A DNA stretch of 10,481 nt from Gemmatimonadota bacterium (GCA_015492755.1 WGEM01000353.1:1-10481); one strand, 5' to 3'. Shown: positions 1-5,647, counted from the stretch's first letter. Translations and numbers: made by a program. Notes: generated by a model not told the origin, from the sequence alone.

Positions 1-818
1 AGCCGGTCCCACCCCTCCCGGTACACGCTGGGGAAGCGCGCCAGATAGCCGGGGTAGGCGCGGCGCGCTTCCTCCAGGCGGGCGCGCTCCAGCGTGACGA
101 GCGCCAGCGGCTCGGCGGTCTCCAGGAGGACCTCGCCGAAGGGGTCGATGGCCACCGACGGGCCGCCGATGGAGGCGCCGAGCTCGGGACGCGGCCGGTT
201 CACGGAGATGACGTAGGTGGCGGACATGATGGCCTCGGCGCGGAGGATGAGGCGCCAGCGCGCGTACGTCTCGGGCGGGGTGGCGCGGGGCGCCAGCACG
301 ACATCGGCGCCGCCTGCGGCCAGGAGCTGGAAGCCCTCGGGCCGGTTCACGTCCGAGCAGATCTGCATCCCCACCGGCCAGGGAAGCACGCCCTGGACCA
401 CCTCCGGCGGGGACGCGCCGGGCACGTAGTGGCTGGTCTCCCAGTACCCCTCCTCCTCCGGCAGATGGATCTTCCGGTAGTGGGCGGCCAGGCGTCCGTC
501 GGGGGTGAAGAGGAGCGCGGTGTTGAAGCGCTTCCCGGAGGCGGGATCGCGGACGATGGCGCCTCCCAGGAGCGCGACCTTGGCCGCTCCGGCGGCCTGC
601 GCCTGAAGGCGGTGCCGGGGCCCTCCGGGAGGTTCGGCGTCCTCGTCCTGCGCCTCCTTCGACGCGGGAGACCACGGGTTGAGGGGCAGCTCCGGGAGCA
701 CTGCCACGTCGGCCCCTTCGGCCGCGGCGGCGCGCAGCAGCTCGGTGAGGCGCCCGCCCTCCGGGTCGTCGTGGAAGACTTCGGTGACCAGGGCGACGCG
801 GAGCGTGGGAGCGTTCAT
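1..818 (-). CDS. Carbon-nitrogen hydrolase (nitrilase superfamily), 3' end cut by window edge
   Basis: The frame opens with ATG at 818 and stays open to base 1, giving about 272 residues, close to the usual 260-300 for this superfamily, so only a short C-terminal tail is missing. The Glu-Lys-Cys triad is visible: E43 in VLPELPLNPW, K116 in HYRKIHLPEE and C154 in GMQICSDVNRPE. These enzymes are cytosolic and hydrolyse nonpeptide C-N bonds (amides, carbamoyl groups, nitriles); the substrate here cannot be told from sequence. There is no convincing Shine-Dalgarno. Instead the ATG overlaps the stop of the upstream PIN toxin gene (ATGA, 818-815), so translation is probably coupled to the toxin. 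The superfamily assignment is firm; the specific activity is unknown. Confidence 0.9.
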   Translation of the reverse strand, partial: MNAPTLRVALVTEVFHDDPEGGRLTELLRAAAAEGADVAVLPELPLNPWSPASKEAQDEDAEPPGGPRHRLQAQAAGAAKVALLGGAIVRDPASGKRFNTALLFTPDGRLAAHYRKIHLPEEEGYWETSHYVPGASPPEVVQGVLPWPVGMQICSDVNRPEGFQLLAAGGADVVLAPRATPPETYARWRLILRAEAIMSATYVISVNRPRPELGASIGGPSVAIDPFGEVLLETAEPLALVTLERARLEEARRAYPGYLARFPSVYREGWDR

Positions 819-1210
819 GGGTGAGGACGGTCCGCCAGTTCGCCCACGATGAGTCTATGGTTCATTCGGAGCCTCCGGTCCAGGGTACACAGGGGCACCC
901 TGCGGGCCTCGCTGTGGGCCGCCAGGAGCCGGTCGAACGGGTCGCGCGTCCACGAGAGGGGAAGTGCCTTCTCGACGAGCGGCACCAGCGGCACCTCATC
1001 CAGAATGAAGCGCGGATCGCGGGACACGGCTGCGACGAATCTGTCCTGACGAACCTCCAGTCTGCCCACCTCGGCCAGGAACTGGATCTCGAGCAGCGAC
1101 ACGGGGGAGAGTCCCCAGGGACGATATCGCTCAAGCCACGGGTACGCGTCGAGTCGTGGAACGTCCAGCACTACCCAGAGGAGGAAATGCGTGTCGAGGA
1201 GTGCCTTCAA
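815..1210 (-). CDS. PIN-domain toxin, VapC-like ribonuclease (module 1)
   Basis: 131 residues starting at TTG 1210, which overlaps the upstream antitoxin stop (TTGA, 1210-1207) and is preceded by a purine-rich GAGGACGGGG. An open frame continues upstream, but the protein only becomes PIN-like at KALLDTHFLLW, the classic start of the 'PIN domain nuclease of toxin-antitoxin system' group. The acidic metal-binding residues are present: D6 (LLDTH), E41 (SLLEIQFL), D90/D93 (TRDPFDRLLAAH) and D111 (CTLDRRL). Family members are Mg-dependent endoribonucleases that cleave RNA when their antitoxin is lost. The catalytic set looks intact. The partner is the Phd-like antitoxin just upstream, and the gene's stop overlaps the nitrilase start. 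Confidence 0.88.
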   Translation of the reverse strand: MKALLDTHFLLWVVLDVPRLDAYPWLERYRPWGLSPVSLLEIQFLAEVGRLEVRQDRFVAAVSRDPRFILDEVPLVPLVEKALPLSWTRDPFDRLLAAHSEARRVPLCTLDRRLRMNHRLIVGELADRPHP

Positions 1211-1410
1211 TCCCCGTCCTCGGTCTGAAGATGGAGATCGGACTCGGGGCCTTCCCACCTCCACGTCCAGCGCTCCGCGCACTCCACGTCGGGCACCCGG
1301 AGGATCGACGTGTAGTCGGGTACGGCCTCACCGCTTGGAGACGGATCTTCGCGCCGCAGCACGATCCGGAGGCCGTGCCGTTCAATCCAGACCACCTCTC
1401 CCGCCGCCAC
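1207..1410 (-). CDS. Phd/YefM-like antitoxin lacking a normal start (partner of PIN module 1)
   Basis: The only standard start in the frame is GTG 1410, giving 67 residues that end at TGA 1207, overlapping the toxin start. The antitoxin-like sequence plainly continues upstream in frame: codons from about 1464 read HPFTASDARRNWFRLLDEV and run into VAAGEVVWIERHGLRIVLRR, the pattern of Phd-type antitoxins (short strand, helix with ARRN..LLDEV, then the G..V.I.RHG..V.L strand pair). No ATG, GTG or TTG lies between the in-frame stop at 1500-1498 and 1410. A product made from GTG 1410 would therefore lack the N-terminal part that dimerises and binds DNA, keeping only the tail that binds toxin. Either a non-standard codon is used (ACG at 1476-1474 is one option), or the 5' end was lost by deletion or frameshift. 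Phd-like assignment is by motif reading only. Confidence 0.6.
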   Translation of the reverse strand: MAAGEVVWIERHGLRIVLRREDPSPSGEAVPDYTSILRVPDVECAERWTWRWEGPESDLHLQTEDGD

Positions 1411-1876
1411 CTCGTCGAGGAGGCGGAACCAGTTCCTCCGGGCGTCGGAAGCCGTGAAGGGATGCGCGCCGGCCGTCCAGCAGGAGCCGGTCCCGGATCA
1501 TTTCTCTGATCCCCACCGACACGATGGCCGAATCGGCCGCCAGGTGCTCCACGGTGACCGAAAGGAGCGCAACGCCCTGGGGGAGCGTACACCGGCGGGC
1601 TTCGGGGACGGCCTGATCGGGCCCGCAGGTGAGCCAGGCGCTTCGCGCTCCCGCAACCGCACCGAGGCGTGCCGCCAGCTCGGAATCACGCACGCCTGTC
1701 CGGTCTCCCTTGACCAAGACGAGACGCCTTGGGCCCGAAGGGCCGGCCCGGGCCGAGTCTCTACTGGCAAGCAGGTGCGTCGCGGCCACGAACGCCACGT
1801 CCGTCTCCCTTTGGGCAGAGCCGGGCGGCACAGCGACGAGCGTCATCGCACACGCCAGAATGAGGCCACGCAGCAT
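1382..1876 (-). CDS. Small Sec-exported protein of unknown function, probably with an altered C-terminus
   Basis: 164 residues from ATG 1876, chosen because GGAGGT sits 5 nt upstream; an earlier ATG at 1897 lacks this. Residues 1-22 form a signal peptide: Arg at position 3, a hydrophobic core LILACAMTLVAV, then PPGSAQ with likely cleavage after the SA. The mature part (RETDVAFVAATHLLASRDSA onward) contains a probable disulfide pair in LTCGPDQ and RRCTLPQ and a strand-rich stretch VALLSVTVEHLAADSAIVSV. From about residue 139 the protein turns into a basic, Pro/Gly/Arg-rich tail (VPPPRRGGGGRGG) that lies out of frame over the Phd-like antitoxin sequence. This tail does not look like a natural domain ending and suggests a deletion or frameshift. 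The start is 17 nt after the upstream PIN gene. I do not recognise the family. Confidence 0.7.
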   Translation of the reverse strand: MLRGLILACAMTLVAVPPGSAQRETDVAFVAATHLLASRDSARAGPSGPRRLVLVKGDRTGVRDSELAARLGAVAGARSAWLTCGPDQAVPEARRCTLPQGVALLSVTVEHLAADSAIVSVGIREMIRDRLLLDGRRASLHGFRRPEELVPPPRRGGGGRGGLD

Positions 1877-1893
1877 GACTGACCTCCGCCTCC

Positions 1894-2292
1894 TCAATGA
1901 TCGGCCAGGGTGAGCCCCGCGTCCAGGAACCGCTGAAAGTGACCCGGATCGCTGGTGGCCAGGACACCGCCGTCGAGCATCGCCGTGGCCGCGATGAGGC
2001 AGTCGGCGAGGCTTCCTCTCCGGCGTCCCGCGTGGTTGAAGAGTCCCGCGGCTTGGGCTGCCTCATCCTCTCCCACCGGAACGACTCGCTGAACCAGTCT
2101 GCGCGCCACGCCTTCCACTTCACGGTCCATCGGGCCGCATAGGAACTCACACCACGCCACTGCTGAGACCGCGAGGGCGTGGCGATCCGAGAGCCACTCC
2201 GTCAGTCGGGCGGCTTCAGGCGAGCCCGGGAGAAGCGCCCGGATGAGGAAGCTCGTGTCCAGATGGATGGGTGCAGAAGCCGGCCGGATCAC
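1894..2292 (-). CDS. PIN-domain toxin, VapC-like ribonuclease (module 2)
   Basis: 132 residues from GTG 2292, which overlaps the antitoxin stop (GTGA, 2292-2289). There is no clear Shine-Dalgarno, so translation is likely coupled. The PIN signature residues are in order: D12 (IHLDTSFLIRAL), E49 (VAWCEFLCGP), D97 (RGSLADCLIAATA) and D115 (LATSDPGHF), matching the VapC-type metal site. Family knowledge: a Mg-dependent RNase neutralised by binding the antitoxin tail. The partner is the ribbon-helix-helix protein encoded immediately upstream. Length and motifs are those of an intact toxin. The RNA target cannot be predicted from sequence. Confidence 0.9.
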   Translation of the reverse strand: MIRPASAPIHLDTSFLIRALLPGSPEAARLTEWLSDRHALAVSAVAWCEFLCGPMDREVEGVARRLVQRVVPVGEDEAAQAAGLFNHAGRRRGSLADCLIAATAMLDGGVLATSDPGHFQRFLDAGLTLADH

Positions 2293-2570
2293 GGGCGCCA
2301 GTTGCGAAGCGCCTGCGCCTCACGGACCCAGGCGTCGACCTTCTCCGGCGTCAGCGCCAGGCGCTCCTGGAGCTCCTGGAGCGCCGCCAGAGAATCGGAT
2401 GCGCGGTCGAGCTCCTCCACGCGGGCGGCCGCCTCCACGACGCGCCGGACCACTTCCGACTTGGACACACCCCAACGCTTGGCGAGGCGGTCGAGGGATT
2501 CCACGGTTCCGGGGTCGAGCGCGAACGTCGACCGGATCGTCTTCCTGGCCATGTCTGATGTTATGGCCAT
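2289..2570 (-). CDS. Ribbon-helix-helix (CopG-type) antitoxin of PIN module 2
   Basis: 93 residues from ATG 2570. An alternative ATG at 2552 would give 87 residues (MARKTIRSTFALD). The 2570 start is preferred because GGGGGTGAT, 8 of 9 matches to the ideal ribosome-binding sequence, lies just upstream, whereas 2552 has none. Residues 10-18 form the DNA-contacting strand (KTIRSTFAL); helix A is about 20-32 and helix B about 36-49, with the WGVSKSE turn between them, the hallmark of CopG/MetJ-type dimers. The C-terminal half (RVEELDRASDSLAALQELQERLAL) is helical and should wrap the toxin. RHH antitoxins repress their own promoter. The perfect palindrome overlapping this start is the likely operator. 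Confidence 0.88.
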   Translation of the reverse strand: MAITSDMARKTIRSTFALDPGTVESLDRLAKRWGVSKSEVVRRVVEAAARVEELDRASDSLAALQELQERLALTPEKVDAWVREAQALRNWRP

Positions 2571-2577
2571 AACATCA
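2556..2577. promoter_or_regulatory. 22-bp perfect palindrome, probable RHH antitoxin operator
   Basis: The half-site TGATGTTATGG is followed directly by its exact reverse complement. It is locally AT-rich in a GC-rich region and covers the antitoxin's ATG (2570-2568) and part of its ribosome-binding site. RHH antitoxins bind such two-fold symmetric sites to autorepress. In mRNA the same bases could fold into a 9-bp stem with a GGCC loop holding the start codon. A loose promoter reading (TTGCGG at 2586-2581 and CATAAC at 2565-2560, 15-nt spacer) would place the -10 inside the palindrome; that part is weak. Confidence 0.75.
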
Positions 2578-2591
2578 CCCCCGCAATCACC

Positions 2592-2624
2592 GGCGGAGCA
2601 GGCCGGCCTCGGCTGAGCTCCGCC
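2592..2624 (-). terminator. Weak stem-loop after the ALDH gene
   Basis: Arms GGCGGAGC (2592-2599) and GCTCCGCC (2617-2624) are perfect 8-bp complements around a 17-nt loop that itself holds GGCCGGCC. It lies downstream of the dehydrogenase stop and upstream of the antitoxin, where a terminator would be expected. There is no T-tract, so it is at best a partial or Rho-assisted terminator. Apart from this stem and the palindrome, I see nothing in the roughly 130-base gap 2571-2704. Confidence 0.3.
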
Positions 2625-2704
2625 GCTCCCATCCGTCTGCGAGAGAATGTGGCGTCCGGAGCCGAGCGTGACGATGGCGCGTTGCGGCGTCCGCGCCGCT
2701 TGCC

Positions 2705-4273
2705 CTACGAGCTCGTCCCGAACTCGATCCCCTGCGCCAGCGGGAGGTCGGTGCTCCAGTTCACGGTGTTGGTCTGTCGGCGCATGTAGGCCTTCCAGGC
2801 GTCGGAGCCCGACTCCCGGCCCCCGCCCGTCTCCTTCTCGCCGCCGAAGGCTCCGCCGATCTCGGCGCCGGAGGTGCCGATGTTCACGTTGGCGATGCCG
2901 CAGTCCGATCCCCGGTGCGACATGAAGTGCTCCGCCTCGCGCACGTGGTCGGTGAAGATGGCGGAGCTCAAACCCTGCGGGACGTCGTTGTGGATACGGA
3001 TGGCCTCGTCCAGCTCCTCCACCGCCTCTGCGGGCGTGGCGTCGGGGCTCCCGTACTCGATGATGTAGAGGATGGGCGCGAACGTCTCCGTCTGCACGAT
3101 CTCGTAGTGGTTGTCGGCGGTGGCGATGGCCGGCCGCACGTACCGTCCGCCGGGGTAGGCGTCGCCCTCCAGCACCTCGCCGCCGTAGAGCACCTCGCCG
3201 CCCTCCTCCTTGAGCTTCGCCAGCGCCGCCTGCATCTGCTCCACCGCGCCGCGGCTGATGAGGGGACCCATGAGGGTGTTCTCGTCCAGCGGATCTCCGA
3301 TGCGGATATCCTCATACGCCCGCACCAGGCGCGAGACCAGTTCGTCGCGTACCGTGCGGTGCACGATGATACGCCGCGTGGTGGTGCAGCGCTGTCCGGC
3401 GGTGCCCACCGCGCCGAAGAGGATGGCTGGGATCGCCAGATCCAGGTTGGCATGGGGCGTCACCACGATGGCGTTGTTGCCCCCCAGCTCCAGGATGGTG
3501 CGCCCCAGGCGCTTGCCCACCACCTCCGCCACCCGGCGGCCCATTCGGCACGAGCCGGTGGCGGAGACCAGCGGCACGCGCCGGTCGTGCAGGAGCCGCT
3601 CGCCGATGGTGGGGCCCTCGCCCACGATGAGCGAGAAGATGGCGGGGTCCACGCCGTTGGCCTCACAGACCTCCGCGGCCATCTTCGTCACTGCCACCGC
3701 GGTGAGGGGCGTGCGCTCCGACGGCTTCCAGAGCACCGCGTCGCCGCAGACGGCGGCGATGGCGGCGTTCCACGACCACACCGCCACCGGGAAGTTGAAG
3801 GCGCTGATGACGCCCACCACCCCCAGCGGGTGCCACTGCTCCCGCATGTGGTGGTCGGGCCGCTCGCTGGCCATGGTGAGGCCGTAGAGCTGGCGGGAGA
3901 GACCCACCGCGAAGTCGCAGATGTCGATCATCTCCTGGACCTCGCCCTCGCCCTCGGCGCGGATCTTGCCCATCTCCAGGGTCACCAGCGCGCCCAGCGC
4001 CGCCTTGCTCTCCCGGAGCCGGTTGCCCAGTTGGCGCACCACTTCACCCCGCTTCGGCGCGGGCACCCTCCGCCACGCAAGGAAGGCCTCCTGCGCCCGC
4101 TCCACGATGGCGTCGTACTCGGCCTCGCTTACCTGGCGCACCGAGGCCAGGCGCGTACCGTCGATGGGGGTCTCCACGTCGATGACGGGCCCCGAACCCT
4201 TCCAGGTGCCGTCGAATCCGCCGGGGTTCTCGTCTTCCAGGCCAAGGGCCTCCAGGATCTCTTTTCGGGTCAT
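2705..4273 (-). CDS. amaB: ALDH7-family dehydrogenase (alpha-aminoadipate semialdehyde / piperideine-6-carboxylate dehydrogenase)
   Basis: 522 residues from ATG 4273 to TAG 2705, a usual length for the antiquitin family. Cytosolic NAD(P)+-dependent oxidation of 2-aminoadipate semialdehyde to 2-aminoadipate in lysine or pipecolate breakdown is the expected role. Conserved positions are visible: N160 in SAFNFP, K183 in LWKPSE (cofactor), general base E262 in LELGGNNA, nucleophile C296 in GQRCTTTRR and ETF at 396-398. The C-terminal stretch is diagnostic of ALDH7: NVNIGTSGAEIGGAFGGEK, then GGGRESGSDAW and a DLPLAQGIEF ending. The NAD-site loop reads ATGSCRMGRR, with Cys where many relatives have Thr. 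No lysine-pathway neighbours are in the window; the gene stands alone, divergent from the plus-strand pair at 4344. The Shine-Dalgarno is weak. The family is certain; the exact substrate and symbol are inferred. Confidence 0.92.
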   Translation of the reverse strand: MTRKEILEALGLEDENPGGFDGTWKGSGPVIDVETPIDGTRLASVRQVSEAEYDAIVERAQEAFLAWRRVPAPKRGEVVRQLGNRLRESKAALGALVTLEMGKIRAEGEGEVQEMIDICDFAVGLSRQLYGLTMASERPDHHMREQWHPLGVVGVISAFNFPVAVWSWNAAIAAVCGDAVLWKPSERTPLTAVAVTKMAAEVCEANGVDPAIFSLIVGEGPTIGERLLHDRRVPLVSATGSCRMGRRVAEVVGKRLGRTILELGGNNAIVVTPHANLDLAIPAILFGAVGTAGQRCTTTRRIIVHRTVRDELVSRLVRAYEDIRIGDPLDENTLMGPLISRGAVEQMQAALAKLKEEGGEVLYGGEVLEGDAYPGGRYVRPAIATADNHYEIVQTETFAPILYIIEYGSPDATPAEAVEELDEAIRIHNDVPQGLSSAIFTDHVREAEHFMSHRGSDCGIANVNIGTSGAEIGGAFGGEKETGGGRESGSDAWKAYMRRQTNTVNWSTDLPLAQGIEFGTSS

Positions 4274-4343
4274 GATGCTCAGTGGGTGTGGCTCGTGCGG
4301 TGATCCGTCGCGTCAGTCATGACAAGTCTCATGCAGGGCGCGG

Positions 4344-4637
4344 ATGAGGGGAAGGGGTGGCGCGGCGCCTCTCGAGTTCCTCACCCACCGCCTGGCCATC
4401 GTCGCGAGCCCAGCCGTCCTCGAGGAGTACGAGCGGTTTCTCGAGACGCTCGACGCGCCGGAGGAGCGAGGCGACTTGACGGTTGCGGATATGAGCCGTA
4501 TTTCGCACGCACTGGCCCGTCTGAGCGTGCGCATCCGCGAAGATCTCATCGGCGAGCTGGACGAGAGGCAGACCGAATACACGGCCGCCCAGATCGCCCG
4601 CCAGATCGAAGAGAACATCGAAGAAGCGCTGGACTGA
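4344..4637 (+). CDS. Hypothetical 97-aa protein
   Basis: The ORF runs from ATG 4344 to TGA 4637; an in-frame stop at 4320-4322 means ATG 4344 is the only standard start, with AGGG 5-6 nt upstream. Codon use (mostly G or C in third position) and lack of a plausible antisense gene support it as real. The protein is acidic and mostly helical: a short PLEFLTHRLAIVASPAVLEEYERFLE segment, then a long helical stretch (ADMSRISHALARLSVRIRED) and a Glu-rich C-terminus (QIARQIEENIEEALD) that may be coiled coil. It has no membrane segment or signal peptide. It is 33 nt upstream of a small membrane-protein gene, probably co-transcribed, and divergent from the dehydrogenase 70 nt away. I do not recognise it. 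Confidence 0.6.
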   Translation: MRGRGGAAPLEFLTHRLAIVASPAVLEEYERFLETLDAPEERGDLTVADMSRISHALARLSVRIREDLIGELDERQTEYTAAQIARQIEENIEEALD

Positions 4638-4670
4638 GGGGCGCCCCACCAACCGCCGGGAGGTCACGAC

Positions 4671-4868
4671 ATGGAAATGGAAGCGCTGATCTACCTCCTG
4701 ATCAACGTCGTGGTCCTGTGGCTCGTCTGGATGGATGCCACGCGCCGGGGCGCGATTCGGTGGCTGGCCACGCTCATGGTCACCATCGTCCCGTGGCCCG
4801 TGGGGGTGTTCGCGTACGTCTACGCGAGGCCGAAGCGATTGGGTCCGGGCTCCGCCACGCCGGACTGA
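4671..4868 (+). CDS. Small two-helix membrane protein, unknown function
   Basis: 65 residues from ATG 4671, with a clear GGGAGGT Shine-Dalgarno 6 nt upstream. Two hydrophobic segments are evident: about 4-22 (EALIYLLINVVVLWLVWMD) and about 30-50 (WLATLMVTIVPWPVGVFAYV), joined by the basic loop ATRRGAIR and followed by the short tail ARPKRLGPGS. The positive loop predicts both ends outside and the loop in the cytoplasm, but the basic tail makes this ambiguous. It probably forms a transcription unit with the 97-aa gene. It resembles many short hypothetical inner-membrane proteins but I cannot name a family. Confidence 0.7.
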   Translation: MEMEALIYLLINVVVLWLVWMDATRRGAIRWLATLMVTIVPWPVGVFAYVYARPKRLGPGSATPD

Positions 4869-4926
4869 GGCTCCCGTCGGCGACGGACGCACGCCGCTCC
4901 CGGCGACGCACTGCCACCGGGTCCCC

Positions 4927-5325
4927 TCAGGAGAGGACCGTGAAGCCGCCCTCTCCCCCCAGGGCGGTATCGAAGGTGGCGGTATCCTGGCATCCGGCGG
5001 CGTGGTTCACCTCGCCGATGAGGAAGTCTGCAAGGTCCGCCCGCCCCGCCCTGTATCGAGGCAGCGCTCGCCACACGTGGTCACGGTGCTCGATCTCGAA
5101 CTGCTGGGTCAGGAGCAGTTTCTCCAGCGCGTCGGCGATCTCCCCTCGTTCATATCCGTACGCCGACTCCAGAACCCACACGGTCTCGCACAGGACGATC
5201 GTGCTGAGGTAGATGGGCTGATCCTCTTCGACGGCCGCCGTGATGAGCGCTGCCACCGCCTCGGCCTGGCGGGCGTCGTCCCGCACCAGGAATCGGACCA
5301 ACACGTTGGTGTCGAAGCCTCTCAC
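4927..5325 (-). CDS. PIN-domain toxin, VapC-like ribonuclease (module 3)
   Basis: 132 residues from GTG 5325, overlapping the antitoxin stop (GTGA, 5325-5322). The frame is open further upstream, but that part is out-of-frame antitoxin sequence. PIN motifs: D5 in RGFDTNVLVRFL, E47 in TIVLCETVWVLE, D97/D100 in GRADLADFLIG and D119 in TATFDTAL. The DTNVLVR start and ..E.VWVLE.. segment are typical of VapC toxins paired with AbrB-type antitoxins. Expected activity is Mg-dependent RNA cleavage held in check by the upstream gene product. It ends convergently to the plus-strand small membrane gene, with a 58-nt gap that contains only a minor 5-bp hairpin. Confidence 0.9.
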   Translation of the reverse strand: MRGFDTNVLVRFLVRDDARQAEAVAALITAAVEEDQPIYLSTIVLCETVWVLESAYGYERGEIADALEKLLLTQQFEIEHRDHVWRALPRYRAGRADLADFLIGEVNHAAGCQDTATFDTALGGEGGFTVLS

Positions 5326-5567
5326 CGCTCGAGCCCGTGGCGCCGGCGGATGGCCCGGTTCATCTCGTCCACAGAAACCGGGGGTCGTCCCGGCCGGTGC
5401 AGCACACCGTGCAGCTCCCGGATGTCGTAGGTGGCGGGTCGCATCACCACGCGCCCCGCGTCGTCGACCACGTACTCGATCCGCTGACCGGGCCGGAGCT
5501 TCAGGTACTCCCGGATCTCCTTCGGGATGGTGGTCTGGCCCTTGGTGGTGAGGGTGGAGCGCGCCAT
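5322..5567 (-). CDS. AbrB/MazE-type (SpoVT-AbrB domain) antitoxin of PIN module 3
   Basis: 81 residues from ATG 5567, with GGTAAGGA close upstream as ribosome-binding site. Residues 5-45 form a swapped-hairpin AbrB DNA-binding domain: TLTTKGQTTIPKEIREYLKL followed by PGQRIEYVVDDAGRVVMRP, with the invariant KGQ..IP core. The remainder (ATYDIRELHGVLHRP onward, with VSVDEMNRAIRRRHG near the end) is the typical toxin-wrapping tail. As the antitoxin it should both neutralise the PIN protein and autorepress the operon. The repeated CCTTAC/GTAAGG sites upstream are the likely targets. It follows the pump operon on the same strand after an 80-nt gap. Confidence 0.92.
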   Translation of the reverse strand: MARSTLTTKGQTTIPKEIREYLKLRPGQRIEYVVDDAGRVVMRPATYDIRELHGVLHRPGRPPVSVDEMNRAIRRRHGLER

Positions 5568-5569
5568 GG

Positions 5570-5607
5570 TCCTTACCTTTATTGCGAATCCTTACATCAC
5601 GGTAAGG
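5570..5607 (-). promoter_or_regulatory. Repeated GTAAGG half-sites, probable AbrB-antitoxin operator and leader
   Basis: On the plus strand CCTTAC occurs at 5571-5576 and 5590-5595, and its reverse complement GTAAGG at 5602-5607. The last two form a perfect inverted repeat with a 6-nt spacer. The first is a 7-bp direct repeat (TCCTTAC) 19 bp away that overlaps the antitoxin's ribosome-binding site. The stretch is AT-rich for this window and immediately precedes the antitoxin ATG, as expected for an autoregulated toxin-antitoxin promoter. I could not assign the -35 and -10 boxes convincingly. Confidence 0.5.
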
Positions 5608-5647
5608 CAACAGTCTCTGCGCGGCAAGGTGTGCGCCTGCCTCCGTG

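Noticed and set aside
2360..2385. Near-palindrome (GGCGCTCC ... GGAGCGCC) inside the RHH antitoxin gene
   Set aside because: It encodes the repeated Leu-Gln-Glu helix of the antitoxin tail and has mismatches; codon repetition explains it.
2915..4303. Long open frame antisense to the ALDH7 gene (462 codons)
   Set aside because: The product is rich in His, Arg and Gly with no domain, and lies exactly opposite a well-conserved dehydrogenase; it is a high-GC shadow.
4316..4323. GTCATGAC palindrome in the divergent ALDH7 / 97-aa gene interval
   Set aside because: Eight bases is too short to call an operator without a second copy, and none was seen in the gap.
4344..4637. Fourth PIN-domain protein, suggested by the ASPAVLEEYERFLE segment
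   Set aside because: That segment resembles part of some PIN proteins, but the N-terminal DTN strand and the later acidic metal-binding residues are absent, so I left it as hypothetical.
4874..4886. Short hairpin CCGTC-GGC-GACGG between the converging genes
   Set aside because: Only 5 bp of stem and no T-tract on either side; such stems are frequent by chance at this GC content.
4319..5212. 297-codon plus-strand frame
   Set aside because: It overlaps the 97-aa gene, the membrane protein gene and the PIN toxin in other frames, all of which have better coding features; its composition is Arg/Pro/Ser-rich noise.
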